41,337 nt of DNA from Lachnospiraceae bacterium (GTDB lineage: Bacteria > Bacillota > Clostridia > Lachnospirales > Lachnospiraceae). Positions 24,293 through 32,952 of this stretch are shown here, piece by piece (within the stretch, counting starts at the first letter, position 1; every line of letters starts with the position of its first letter). Below the pieces are notes generated by a model. The model ran no database searches, was not told where the DNA came from, and worked only from the letters and a program-made list of their open reading frames with translations. The position numbers and the translations under genes are program-made. The stretch lies in NCBI GenBank assembly GCA_017437785.1, contig JAFRXH010000054.1, positions 1-41,337 on the forward strand, written 5' to 3'.

Positions 24293-25954
24293 ATGGCATC
24301 AATAAAAAAACTTACAAAAAAAGAATACGAGGAGCGTCTTCGTGAACAGGACCTTTACTTAAACGAAGGCGACGAGTACCTTGAGGATCCCGATAGCGAC
24401 GGCTATTATGAAGACGGCGGCTATTACGACGAAAAAGGCGGATACTATCCGGATGAGGAAGCCGGCGAGTACTACGAGGACGGCGAAGCCTATGATGATG
24501 GGGCTTACGACGACGGAGAATACTACGAAGACGACGGAAGCTATGATGGTTCTTCGGATGAGTATTACGAAGAGGATGCCGCTGACGGCTATTATGAAGG
24601 ATCATCGGAAGACGACGCTTACTATGCCGATGAAGCATACGAAGACGAAGCCTATGATGACGATGATGACCTTGAGTATCTGGACGAAGAAGAGTTCTAT
24701 GATGAGGACGGCAGGTCTTTAAGCGAGCAGGCAGAGGCGGATGAAGAGGGAGATATGCCTTATTATGAGGAGATCCCCATGCCCCGCCGCAGCGACAGGA
24801 CTTCGATAGGAGGCGGAAGCCGTACGTCGCGCAGCAGCAACTCAGCATCCCGCAGGCAGACTGCCACGGGTTATTCACGCAGCAGACAGGCAGAGAGCGG
24901 CTACGCAGCCGGATCCGGCAAAAAGCGCGGCGCAGGCGCAAAGATATGGGGCGTGGTATGGCGTGTACTGGTATTTTTACTGGTAACGATAGTCATGCTG
25001 GCGGTATTCTTATACGGAGCTGTCAAGCTGATACTCTTAGGGCCCTCCAGCGCCATGTCCACACAGTATGTATCTACTTTCCACGAGACCAGCGCCCTTA
25101 AATGGCTGCCGGGTCTGTTCATGAGCGATGAGGAAGTCGAGGCCATCCTGGCAAAGAACATGATGCCCGAGGTAGAGGAAGGTACGGTTTCCGATAAGGA
25201 TCTGATAGTGATAGACGAGACTCCCAAGGAAGATGTGGAGCCTATCGAGGTGGAAGAGATCTTTGGCGCCACCTATCACGGTTATATGATGATAGTACAG
25301 GACCCTTCAACGGTATATCTTGGAGTGCTGGATCAGTTCGCCCAGAGTACGGGCTGGATCGTGCCGCAGTTTGCCGAGAAATACGGCGCTATAGGCGGTG
25401 TCAACGGCGGAGAGTTCTTTGATGCCGGCAGCTATTCCTACACGGCATGGCCTGTGGGCGGCGTTATCTCACAGGGACAGGGCCTGTTCGAAAACAATGC
25501 GGGCGGCGGCTGGAACCTGGTATGTATGACCAATGAGAACAAGCTGCTGCTGCTTAAGGGTTATTCCGTAAAGGCTGCTCTTGATATGGGCGTGCGTGAC
25601 GGCTGTCATGTGCGTCACGAGACCGGACCTTTCCTTATCATCGACGGCGAATCGTTAGAGGTGCCCGATACAGAGGTGTACGGCGGCGGAAAGAACCCCC
25701 GTACCGCTATAGGCCAGCGTGCGGACGGAGTTATGCTTTTGTGCGTGGTCGACGGACGTCAGGCGTCAAGCCTTGGTGCTACTTTTAAGGATATGATCGA
25801 TATCATGAAAGAATACGGTGCAGTGAACGCCGCATGTCTTGACGGCGGTACCTCCACCCAGATGTATTACAACGGTGAGATAGTCAATAATCCCTATTCT
25901 CCCACGGGGCCCAGACGCTGCCCCACAGCATGGCTTGTAGGAGGAGGGAACTGA
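24293..25954 (+). CDS. Membrane-anchored phosphodiester glycosidase (NAGPA domain) with acidic Tyr-rich tail
   Basis: The 553-residue protein has three parts. Residues about 20-160 are an extreme low-complexity tract of Asp, Glu, Tyr and Gly; a Ser/Arg-rich basic stretch follows (about 165-215). A transmembrane helix at about 221-249 (VLVFLLVTIVMLAVFLYG) puts the acidic part in the cytoplasm. The extracellular part (about 330-553) is a NAGPA-type phosphodiester glycosidase domain with GGVNGGEFF, NPRTAIGQ and LDGGTSTQMYYNG, the conserved motifs of the family. Such enzymes remove sugars linked through phosphodiesters, for example from surface polymers. No clear ribosome binding site precedes the ATG; the repeat lies 35 bases upstream. 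First gene of the surface operon. Confidence 0.85.
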   Translation: MASIKKLTKKEYEERLREQDLYLNEGDEYLEDPDSDGYYEDGGYYDEKGGYYPDEEAGEYYEDGEAYDDGAYDDGEYYEDDGSYDGSSDEYYEEDAADGYYEGSSEDDAYYADEAYEDEAYDDDDDLEYLDEEEFYDEDGRSLSEQAEADEEGDMPYYEEIPMPRRSDRTSIGGGSRTSRSSNSASRRQTATGYSRSRQAESGYAAGSGKKRGAGAKIWGVVWRVLVFLLVTIVMLAVFLYGAVKLILLGPSSAMSTQYVSTFHETSALKWLPGLFMSDEEVEAILAKNMMPEVEEGTVSDKDLIVIDETPKEDVEPIEVEEIFGATYHGYMMIVQDPSTVYLGVLDQFAQSTGWIVPQFAEKYGAIGGVNGGEFFDAGSYSYTAWPVGGVISQGQGLFENNAGGGWNLVCMTNENKLLLLKGYSVKAALDMGVRDGCHVRHETGPFLIIDGESLEVPDTEVYGGGKNPRTAIGQRADGVMLLCVVDGRQASSLGATFKDMIDIMKEYGAVNAACLDGGTSTQMYYNGEIVNNPYSPTGPRRCPTAWLVGGGN

Positions 25955-25955
25955 T

Positions 25956-27098
25956 ATGGCTGCTAACAGGAGACGTTCAAAAAAGCGCCTGCCGGTATTC
26001 GGCATATTTATGCTGATATACATCGTAGTGGGCGTTATAGTAAGCTTCCATCTGTGGAACAAGCTGGAAAAATATCTGATAGACCTTGAAGCATCGCTGC
26101 CAAAGTACGGCATGGATGAGGTAATGGCCGCCATCAGCGAGAACCGTGTGGATGATATCATCCGCCAGGATACGCTGGTCACGGTAGCAAAGTACGAGGG
26201 CCTGAACGAGTACAGAAGCCTGCTGAAACAGAAGCTCTCTTCCGGAGAGGTGACGATGCAGGAATCAAAGGATGCCACCAAGGAAGTGCCCAGGTATACG
26301 GTATTTGCAGGCGGTGCGCCCGTTATGGACGTAAGCCTTAAGGTGATTGGCAAGAACGACCACGACCTGGATCTGTGGGGCTACGATAAGTTCTATGCGG
26401 ATGAATACAGCATAAGCGACACCGTATACGAGATAACGGTTCCCGACGGCAGCGTGGTCACGGTTAACGGACATACGCTCGGGGAGAGCGATATCGAGCT
26501 GGATGAGGAAGGTAACAAAAAGATCGCCGAGGTAAAGGACCTTAAGGTGATAGAGCAGTACCTGGATCACGTGCCCAGTTACATCACCTATGCGGTAAAG
26601 GGCTTTATCGTAGATCCCGTGTTCTCGGTAAAGAGCGTGGATGGCGAGGACATGCCTCTTACGCAGGACGGGAACAAGTTCAGCGCAGATCTGCCTTATT
26701 ATGCGGATGCAGCGGAAGAGGTCAAGGCACTGGTGCCCACCATCATGGAAGCCTACGGCCTGCATTTCATTGGCAAGAATACCGGCGGCGTGTACAAGTA
26801 CCTGCTGCCCGATTCGCAGTATAAAGAGGATGTGAAGTCGGTAGTGACCTACTTCTATCCCACAGAGCGCATCACCACCTACGAATTCGGAAACGAGAGC
26901 TGCGACGATTTCGTGACCTATTCACACGACTGCGTAGCCTGCCATATTTATTTCGACCTGATAGTCAAGTTCAATTCGGCGGCGTACAAGACCAAGAACG
27001 AAGGCTCGGATGCCACCTGGATATTTTTAAAGAGGGACGGTACCTGGTATCTTTCACAGGTGCTGCGCCAGAAGAGTATTGAGTATGACGGAGATTAA
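25956..27098 (+). CDS. Membrane-anchored extracellular protein of unknown function, 380 aa
   Basis: A basic N-terminus (NRRRSKKRLP) precedes one transmembrane helix (about residues 14-31, IFMLIYIVVGVIVSF). The remaining chain is predicted to be outside. It has a helical stalk (about 32-95), then beta-rich sequence with a YEITVPDGSVVTVNGHTLGE segment (about 158-177) of the kind found in Ig-like or N-terminal membrane-associated domains, and a C-terminal part that may be NTF2-like (ATWIFLKRDGTWYLSQVL, about 355-372). I do not recognise a named family. AGGAGG overlaps the end of the previous gene, and the gene overlaps srtB by 14 bases. Its place between a glycosidase and sortase B suggests a role in surface assembly. 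Confidence 0.65.
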   Translation: MAANRRRSKKRLPVFGIFMLIYIVVGVIVSFHLWNKLEKYLIDLEASLPKYGMDEVMAAISENRVDDIIRQDTLVTVAKYEGLNEYRSLLKQKLSSGEVTMQESKDATKEVPRYTVFAGGAPVMDVSLKVIGKNDHDLDLWGYDKFYADEYSISDTVYEITVPDGSVVTVNGHTLGESDIELDEEGNKKIAEVKDLKVIEQYLDHVPSYITYAVKGFIVDPVFSVKSVDGEDMPLTQDGNKFSADLPYYADAAEEVKALVPTIMEAYGLHFIGKNTGGVYKYLLPDSQYKEDVKSVVTYFYPTERITTYEFGNESCDDFVTYSHDCVACHIYFDLIVKFNSAAYKTKNEGSDATWIFLKRDGTWYLSQVLRQKSIEYDGD

Positions 27099-28005
27099 TG
27101 ATAAAAAACCGGAAAAGAAGCCTGATAAAAAAGGCAGGAAAGGCTGGCTGATAGGAGTAGTGGCCTTTCTGCTGCTGGCTGTGGGCGCGATAGTATATCT
27201 TATCATCGATATGGATACCCAGAGGCGCGCCATGGAGGAGTACGAGCGCATGCAGCAGCTGGCTGCGGCAGTAACACCCGTGCCCACACAGGCACCTACG
27301 CCCACTCCCGCTCCGGAGCCGGAAGAGACCGAGTCGACCCCTACCCCCACACCCACGCCCAAGCGTGCGATGGTGGAGGTACCGGAGAAAGATATAGACT
27401 GGGATGCCCTTCATGAAAAGAATAAGGACATCTACGCCTGGATCTACGTGCCCGATACCAGAGTGGATTATCCCATCCTGCAGCACGAGACCGACGATAC
27501 CTTCTACTTAAACCATAATGTGGACGGCAGCCCCGGTTATCCCGGCTGTGTGTACACCGAGAAGCTGTGGAATACAAAGGATTTTGACGATCCCAATACG
27601 GTGCTTTACTCCCACAACTTAAGGAGCGGTGAGATGTTCTCCACCCTGCATTATTTTGAGGACGAGGAGTTTTTTGAAGGGGACCACTACATCTTCATCT
27701 ACCGTGAAGATAAGGAACCTCTGGCATATCAGATATTCGGAGCCTACGAGACGAATTCGATCCATCTGCTGGCAAACGGGGACATGCATAATGTCTATCA
27801 GTACGAGCAGTACCTTCAGAACCTTTATTACGCCGGCAGCAGGATCGCACATTACCGTTATGACATACAGCTGGATACGGATGACTATATAATAACGCTC
27901 TCTACCTGCACCAACGGGGCAGGCAAGGACAGACGCTGGCTGGTACAGGGCGTGCTGCTCAATCCGCCCATGCCGCAGAGTGACCTGCCCGATATCGATC
28001 TGTAA
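27085..28005 (+). CDS. srtB: Class B sortase
   Basis: Sortases join secreted proteins carrying a C-terminal sorting signal to the cell wall. This 306-residue protein has a basic N-terminus, one transmembrane helix (about residues 17-37), a Thr/Pro-rich stalk (PTPTPAPEPEE region, about 65-95) and a sortase domain. The catalytic residues are visible: His177 in YSHNL, Cys275 in LSTC and Arg283/284 in DRRWLVQG. The sequence DTRVDYPILQ and the long insertion before the Cys fit class B. The ATG at 27085 is preferred over an upstream TTG. No protein with a clear sorting signal is encoded in the window, so its substrates lie elsewhere or use an unusual signal. Confidence 0.9.
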   Translation: MTEINDKKPEKKPDKKGRKGWLIGVVAFLLLAVGAIVYLIIDMDTQRRAMEEYERMQQLAAAVTPVPTQAPTPTPAPEPEETESTPTPTPTPKRAMVEVPEKDIDWDALHEKNKDIYAWIYVPDTRVDYPILQHETDDTFYLNHNVDGSPGYPGCVYTEKLWNTKDFDDPNTVLYSHNLRSGEMFSTLHYFEDEEFFEGDHYIFIYREDKEPLAYQIFGAYETNSIHLLANGDMHNVYQYEQYLQNLYYAGSRIAHYRYDIQLDTDDYIITLSTCTNGAGKDRRWLVQGVLLNPPMPQSDLPDIDL

Positions 28006-28008
28006 GCT

Positions 28009-29100
28009 ATGAAGGATTTTTTTAAGAAAAAGTGGGTCAGGGTCATACGAAACATCCTGCTGGTGCTGGCAGCAATAGCGCTGGTCATAGTGCTTGTGGT
28101 GCTGGGACTGCGCTATAAGGGAAAGCGCTCCCTGATGGAAAATACCAGGGACCTGCCCGCCATAGACTTAAGCGTATCATCGGACGGCGTAGTAGTGCAG
28201 CAGGTATCAGATGAGACTGAGGATACACCCAGGCAGCTTAAGGAAGGCGAGGTCATCTATAAAGACAAGCTGTATTCCTATAACCGCGATGTGATATGCA
28301 TGCTCATCATGGGCATAGATAAAAAGGGTGAGCTGAGCGAGGCAAAGGACGGTATAGACGGCGGACAGGCCGATGCCCTCTTTCTGCTGATATTGAACCC
28401 GCACAATAAGATCTACAGTGTGCTGACGATCAACCGTAACACGATGACCGATATCGATGTGTTTGACAGGGAGGGGAATTTCGTGGGAACACGCCCGGCG
28501 CAGATAACCCTGCAGCACGGCTACGGCGACGGCAAGGAAGTGAGCTGTGAGCGCCAGATACGTACGGTATCGCGCTTCATGCATAACATCCCCATCCATA
28601 CCTACGCAGCGATAAATATAGCTGCGATACCGGCGCTGAACGACGCCATCGGCGGCGTGGATGTGACGGCACTGGAAGATATAAAGCACGGAAAGACGGA
28701 TATAAAAGCCGGAACGGAAGTGCACCTTATGGGCGAAGATGCCCGTAATTACGTGCAGTATCGCGATGTGAACGTATATGCATCCAACGACGCACGGTTT
28801 GCAAGACAGAAGCAGTATCTGGCAGCCTATGTTCAAAAAGGGCGGGAACTGTTAAAATCTAACCCCGGACTGGGAGTGGATCTGTATAATATAGCAACAG
28901 ACTACATGGTCACCGATATCGATGTAAGCCGTGTGACCTATATGACTACGGAATTCCTGGGATATACGATGAACGAGAAGGGTATCATGACCGTTCCCGG
29001 CAAGCTTGAACAGGGCGTTAACTTTGAGGAATTCTATGCTGATGATGAGGCCGTAAAGGATCTGGTGGTGGAGCTTTTTTACGAGCCTGTAGAGGAATGA
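28009..29100 (+). CDS. LytR-CpsA-Psr (LCP) family cell-wall polymer ligase
   Basis: LCP enzymes transfer lipid-linked polymers such as teichoic acids or capsule onto peptidoglycan. The 363-residue protein has a basic start, a transmembrane helix (about residues 13-33) and an extracellular LCP domain from about residue 95: MLIMGIDKKG, then QADALFLLILNP with the conserved Asp, SVLTINRNTMTDI with the conserved Arg, and NDAIGGVDVTAL. These are the pyrophosphate-lipid binding motifs of the family. It starts 3 bases after srtB ends, without a clear ribosome binding site, so it is probably coupled. CpsB follows after 3 bases. Confidence 0.9.
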   Translation: MKDFFKKKWVRVIRNILLVLAAIALVIVLVVLGLRYKGKRSLMENTRDLPAIDLSVSSDGVVVQQVSDETEDTPRQLKEGEVIYKDKLYSYNRDVICMLIMGIDKKGELSEAKDGIDGGQADALFLLILNPHNKIYSVLTINRNTMTDIDVFDREGNFVGTRPAQITLQHGYGDGKEVSCERQIRTVSRFMHNIPIHTYAAINIAAIPALNDAIGGVDVTALEDIKHGKTDIKAGTEVHLMGEDARNYVQYRDVNVYASNDARFARQKQYLAAYVQKGRELLKSNPGLGVDLYNIATDYMVTDIDVSRVTYMTTEFLGYTMNEKGIMTVPGKLEQGVNFEEFYADDEAVKDLVVELFYEPVEE

Positions 29101-29103
29101 GTT

Positions 29104-29820
29104 TTGAAGATCACTGATATACACTGCCATCTGCTCCCCGGAGTGGACGATGGCGCAAAGGATATGGACGATACAAAGGCTATGCTAAAGATAGCCGCGG
29201 ATGACGGGATACAGAGGATAATGTTCACACCCCATATCCGCAGACCCTGGCTTAAGAGGCCCTGGTCGAAGGTACTGGAGGCTTTTGAAAAGGTTAAGGA
29301 ATACGCGGCATCTGCCCACCCGCAGCTGGAACTGTACCTGGGCAGTGAGTTTGATTATTCGGGGACCATACTTCGTGAGGAGCCGCACCAGCTGCATGAC
29401 TTAAGCGGCAGCGGCATGATACTGGTGGAGTTTAAGCCCTACGATAAGTTTGACCGCATACGCGAGGGCATACAGCAGGTGCAGATGGCGGGCTATGATG
29501 TGATGCTGGCCCATATCGAGCGCTACGATGTGATGCTTACGGATATAGACCTGGCGTCGCGTATCGCGGATCTGGGTGCCCTGATACAGGTCAATGCGGA
29601 CGATATAGTACATCCGGGCAGCTTTAAGATGCGCGGGTATATGAAAAAGATGATAGACAGGCATCTGATAGACCTGGCCGGAAGCGATGCCCATGATGTG
29701 AAGTTCAGAAGACCGGAGCTTTCAAAGGCGTACGAGATAGTAAAGAAACGTGCCGGTGCGGATTATGCCGATTATGTATTCGGCGGCTGCGCGGACAGGA
29801 TCATAAAAAGGGATGTATGA
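29104..29820 (+). CDS. cpsB: CpsB-type protein tyrosine phosphatase, PHP family
   Basis: This 238-residue enzyme is the metal-dependent phosphatase that removes phosphate from the tyrosine kinase CpsD. PHP motifs are clear: DIHCHLLPGVDDGA (about residues 4-17), FTPHIRRP (about 41-48), SEFDY (about 81-85), AHIERYD (about 137-143) and GSDAHD (about 196-201). It has no membrane segment. The frame starts with TTG at 29104, with GAGG a short distance upstream in the LCP gene. It precedes cpsC and cpsD in the usual phosphatase-adaptor-kinase order. Confidence 0.9.
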   Translation: MKITDIHCHLLPGVDDGAKDMDDTKAMLKIAADDGIQRIMFTPHIRRPWLKRPWSKVLEAFEKVKEYAASAHPQLELYLGSEFDYSGTILREEPHQLHDLSGSGMILVEFKPYDKFDRIREGIQQVQMAGYDVMLAHIERYDVMLTDIDLASRIADLGALIQVNADDIVHPGSFKMRGYMKKMIDRHLIDLAGSDAHDVKFRRPELSKAYEIVKKRAGADYADYVFGGCADRIIKRDV

Positions 29821-29823
29821 GCA

Positions 29824-30546
29824 GTGGATGATAAACTGATACTTGAAAAAGATGATACTACGGAAATAGATCTGGCAGAGCTGATATTTGAGCTGTGGAT
29901 CAACAAGTGGCAGATACTGATGGCCATGATCTTTACGGGGATACTGGCGTACTTCGTATCTTCCTGCCTGATGACGCCCAAATATACCTCGGTGACCAGC
30001 CTGTATGTGCTGGCACAGCAGGATAACGAGGCACTGACTACGGCGGATCTGAGCGTCGGTACCCAGCTGACCAACGATTATGCCGTGCTGGTCAAGTCAA
30101 GACCCGTGCTGGATCAGGTGATCACGGATCTGGATCTTACGATGAGTCCGGACCAGCTCGAAAAGCTCATAAGCGTAGAAAACAAGAGCAACACCCGTAT
30201 CATAAAGATATCGGTGACATACGAGGATCCACTGCAGGCGCGGCTTATTGCCGACAGGCTGCGTGTGGCTGTGGGTGAGCAGATCGTATCGGTCATGAAC
30301 ATCGATGCGGTAAATACCGTGGAGGAAGCCAGCCTGCCTAAAAAGCCATCAAGCCCCAGGGTGCTCAGAAACACCCTTATAGGCATTATCGCGGGAATGG
30401 TACTGGCAGCGGCATTCTTTGTGATCCGCAGTGTCATGGACGATACGGTAAAGACTTCGGAAGACGTGGAAAAGGCTCTGGGATTGCCGCTTTTGGGCAG
30501 TATACCCGATTCAAAGAGCAACGATATAGCCAAATCCAAAAAATAG
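29824..30546 (+). CDS. cpsC: CpsC-type polysaccharide co-polymerase / kinase adaptor (Wzz domain)
   Basis: The 240-residue protein has the Wzz-type layout: a cytoplasmic start with IDLAELIFELWINKWQIL (about residues 15-32), a first transmembrane helix (about 33-51), an extracellular loop (about 52-178) and a second helix (about 182-202, RNTLIGIIAGMVLAAAFFVI). A cytoplasmic tail follows with DDTVKTSEDVEKALGLPLLGSIP, the segment that contacts and activates the CpsD kinase. The proline-rich KKPSSPRVLR before helix two is characteristic. The start is GTG at 29824. It lies between the phosphatase and kinase genes. Confidence 0.9.
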   Translation: MDDKLILEKDDTTEIDLAELIFELWINKWQILMAMIFTGILAYFVSSCLMTPKYTSVTSLYVLAQQDNEALTTADLSVGTQLTNDYAVLVKSRPVLDQVITDLDLTMSPDQLEKLISVENKSNTRIIKISVTYEDPLQARLIADRLRVAVGEQIVSVMNIDAVNTVEEASLPKKPSSPRVLRNTLIGIIAGMVLAAAFFVIRSVMDDTVKTSEDVEKALGLPLLGSIPDSKSNDIAKSKK

Positions 30547-30555
30547 GTATCGGTG

Positions 30556-31371
30556 ATGGAAGAAGAAAAGAGAACTGAAGTACAGAGTGAAGCGGCGTCA
30601 AAGCCGACACGCAAGAGGATAGTAATGCGCCTGCCGCGTTATGAAGACGACTATGCGTTAAGGGAGGCCATGAAGGCGCTTCGTACCAATATAGAGTTTA
30701 TGGGCGAGGATAAGAAGGTCCTGGCTATCACCAGCTGCGTGCGTGATGAGGGCAAGAGCTTTATATCCATGAACCTGGCGATGAGCCTGGCAGACAGCGG
30801 AAAGAACGTGCTGTTTATCGACGCTGATCTGCGTAAATCCGTTACGATAGGCCGTTATAACATAAAGGGCCAGAGCGAGGGCCTGTCCAATTATCTTGCG
30901 GCCAGGGTAAATATCGAATCCGTGCTGGTGAGCACCAACTTAAACCACCTGGATGTGATCGTGGCCGGCCAGATACCGCCAAATCCTTCGGAGCTTTTAG
31001 GTACCAGGCGTTTTGCAAAGATGATGAACATCTTGCGTGCGCATTACGATTATGTTATAGTGGACTGCCCGCCCATCGGTGAGGTCATCGATGCGGCCGT
31101 GGTGGCAAGGGCATGCGACGGGGCCATACTGGTCACGGCATCCGGCCACGACAGCAGCCGTTTCCTGCGCGATGCCAGGGAACAGATGGAAAAATCGGGC
31201 TCCAGGGTGCTGGGCGTAGTGCTCAACAAAGTACCCAGAGACCGCCGCGGCAGCAGATACGGCAGATATTACGGCAAATACGGACGTTATTACGGCCGCT
31301 ACTACGGTCAGTACGGCTCCTACGATAACGGTGACGAACAGGACAGCAGTAAATCCGGGAAGAAGAAGTGA
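30556..31371 (+). CDS. cpsD: CpsD-type bacterial tyrosine kinase (BY-kinase)
   Basis: This 271-residue ATPase autophosphorylates on a C-terminal tyrosine cluster and controls surface polysaccharide production together with CpsC. The motifs are: Walker A in TSCVRDEGKSF (about residues 57-67), Walker A' VLFIDADLRKS (about 84-94) and Walker B YVIVDCPPIG (about 165-174). The tail has at least ten tyrosines (GRYYGKYGRYYGRYYGQYG). In the family the P-loop often reads PGEGKS; RDEGKS here is a variant with the GKS kept. I prefer the ATG at 30556; a GTG three bases earlier is in frame. The gene is 9 bases after cpsC. Confidence 0.9.
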   Translation: MEEEKRTEVQSEAASKPTRKRIVMRLPRYEDDYALREAMKALRTNIEFMGEDKKVLAITSCVRDEGKSFISMNLAMSLADSGKNVLFIDADLRKSVTIGRYNIKGQSEGLSNYLAARVNIESVLVSTNLNHLDVIVAGQIPPNPSELLGTRRFAKMMNILRAHYDYVIVDCPPIGEVIDAAVVARACDGAILVTASGHDSSRFLRDAREQMEKSGSRVLGVVLNKVPRDRRGSRYGRYYGKYGRYYGRYYGQYGSYDNGDEQDSSKSGKKK

Positions 31372-31383
31372 CTTTACTGTAAT

Positions 31384-31400
31384 GCGAAGCGAAGGATCTT
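31384..31400 (+). repeat. Short copy of the GCGAAGCGAAGGATCTT repeat
   Basis: The sequence resembles the core of the element at 11234-11260, with one changed base in the tail. It sits between cpsD and the next gene, inside the operon, so it is transcribed. Confidence 0.4.
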
Positions 31401-31417
31401 ACAAACAGGCATAGAAA

Positions 31418-32020
31418 ATGAAAAAAGCATTATATTTTATAATTTTATCAATCTTATCGATCGCGCTTCTGGCAGCTACCATCGTGATCAGAAAGCAGAA
31501 GGACACCGAGGCGCCCGGGATCAATCTTCCCGCCGGTACGCTCAGTTATAACGAAGGTGATCCTGTAGAAAAGCTTTTAAGCGGTGTCAGCGCCTGGGAT
31601 AATAAGGACGGCGACTTAAGCGCGGATGTTTTTGTGTACGAGCTGGTGCCCATCCAGGCTACCGGTATGGCCAAGGTGGTCTATGCCGTGAGCGACAGTT
31701 CCCAGAATGTTGCTACAGCCGATCTGATGGTAAAATATGAAAGAAAGAAGAGCGTAGTGCGTATGGGGCTGGGCGGCGAACCCGTCATCAGGCTCACATC
31801 ATCCGGTACCACTATCAGCAAGGGCGAGATCTTTGATCCTCACTCTTTTATCCAGTCCGTTTACGATGACAGGGACAGCAAAGAGGATCTGTACAACCAT
31901 CTGGTTGTTAAGGGCAGCTATGATCTGACCCGCGTAGGCCACTACCGCCTGCAGATGTACATCACCGACAGCGAAGGCAACGAGAGCAACAAAGCGGAAT
32001 TTCTTCTGGTAGTGGAATAA
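31418..32020 (+). CDS. Anchored protein with DUF5011-type Ig-like domain, 200 aa
   Basis: A short basic start and one hydrophobic helix (about residues 4-22, ALYFIILSILSIALLAATIV) anchor the protein, which may also be a signal peptide. Residues about 30-108 form a bacterial Ig-like domain of the DUF5011 type, shown by DTEAPGINLP, SYNEGDPV and VSAWDNKDGDLSADV followed by VVYAVSDSSQNVATADL. The second half (about 115-200) repeats the pattern in weaker form, ending VGHYRLQMYITDSEGNESNKAEF. No clear ribosome binding site precedes the ATG. It is the last gene of the surface operon and probably acts in adhesion or as a partner of the wall machinery. Confidence 0.75.
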   Translation: MKKALYFIILSILSIALLAATIVIRKQKDTEAPGINLPAGTLSYNEGDPVEKLLSGVSAWDNKDGDLSADVFVYELVPIQATGMAKVVYAVSDSSQNVATADLMVKYERKKSVVRMGLGGEPVIRLTSSGTTISKGEIFDPHSFIQSVYDDRDSKEDLYNHLVVKGSYDLTRVGHYRLQMYITDSEGNESNKAEFLLVVE

Positions 32021-32070
32021 CGTTATCATTTTTTTATATATTCTGCCATGTTTTAATCTGCATTTTTTCA

Positions 32071-32079
32071 TGTTATAAT
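32071..32079 (+). promoter_or_regulatory. Extended -10 promoter of the transketolase operon
   Basis: TGT followed by a perfect TATAAT (32074-32079) forms an extended -10 element; the -35 region is poor. The start codon with AAAGGAGA follows at normal distance (ATG at 32122). Confidence 0.6.
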
Positions 32080-32121
32080 GTAAAAGTTACTGAAAAAATC
32101 CTGTACATAAAGGAGATAATT

Positions 32122-32952
32122 ATGGATAATCTTGAACTTAAGCGTCATGCTAATGAAGTCCGCAGGGGCGTTGTCATCGGCACCCATGCAGCCGGCGCGG
32201 GACATCCGGGCGGATCCCTCTCAGCAGCCGACATCTTTACTTATCTTTATTTCGAAGAAATGAACGTTGATCCCGCTAACCCCAAGGATCCCAAGAGAGA
32301 CCGTTTCGTACTGAGCAAGGGACACACCGCTCCCGGTCTTTATGCCGCACTGGCAGAGAAAGGATTCTTCCCCAAGGAAGAGCTCACTACGCTTCGTAAG
32401 CTGGGTTCACATCTTCAGGGGCATCCCTCACTCAAGTGCACACCCGGTGTTGATATGAGTACCGGTTCACTGGGCCAGGGTATCAGCGCTGCTGCAGGTA
32501 TGGCTATGGCAGGCAAGCTTGATAATGCGGATTACCGTGTATATACACTTCTTGGTGACGGCGAGATAGAGGAAGGCCAGGTTTGGGAGGCTGCTATGTT
32601 CGCAGGCGCAAAGAAGCTTGATAATCTGGTGGTCATCGTTGATAACAACGGTCTTCAGATCGACGGACCCATCGAAGAGGTCAATGACCCCAACCCCATC
32701 GACAAGAAGTTTGAGGCTTTCAAGTTCCATGTAATAAATGTGGACGCTCACGACTTTGATGCTCTGCGCGCAGCTTTCAAAGAGGCACGCGAGACCAAGG
32801 GACAGCCTACAGCTATAATCGCCCACAGCTTAAAGGGCAAGGGCATCTCCTTCATGGAGGGTCAGGTAGGCTGGCACGGCAAGGCGCCCAATGATGATGA
32901 GTTTGCCAAGGCTATGGCAGACCTGGATAAGATAGAGGAGGGCTTGAAATAA
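32122..32952 (+). CDS. Transketolase, N-terminal (thiamine diphosphate) subunit
   Basis: Transketolase moves two-carbon units between sugar phosphates in the pentose phosphate pathway. Many Clostridia encode it as two proteins; this 276-residue chain is the thiamine diphosphate and metal-binding half. Visible motifs are GHPGGSLSAADIFTYLYF (about residues 27-44), RFVLSKGHTAPGLYA (about 60-74), GSLGQGISAAAGMA (about 115-128) and the diphosphate/metal-binding GDGEIEEGQVWEA...NNGLQIDG (about 144-176). AAAGGAGA precedes the ATG. The stop overlaps the start of the second subunit by one base. Confidence 0.95.
   Translation: MDNLELKRHANEVRRGVVIGTHAAGAGHPGGSLSAADIFTYLYFEEMNVDPANPKDPKRDRFVLSKGHTAPGLYAALAEKGFFPKEELTTLRKLGSHLQGHPSLKCTPGVDMSTGSLGQGISAAAGMAMAGKLDNADYRVYTLLGDGEIEEGQVWEAAMFAGAKKLDNLVVIVDNNGLQIDGPIEEVNDPNPIDKKFEAFKFHVINVDAHDFDALRAAFKEARETKGQPTAIIAHSLKGKGISFMEGQVGWHGKAPNDDEFAKAMADLDKIEEGLK

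Noticed and set aside
24312-24941. Minus-strand and alternative-frame open stretches over the acidic tyrosine-rich tail
   Set aside because: They reflect the low-complexity GAY/TAY-rich coding sequence of the glycosidase gene.
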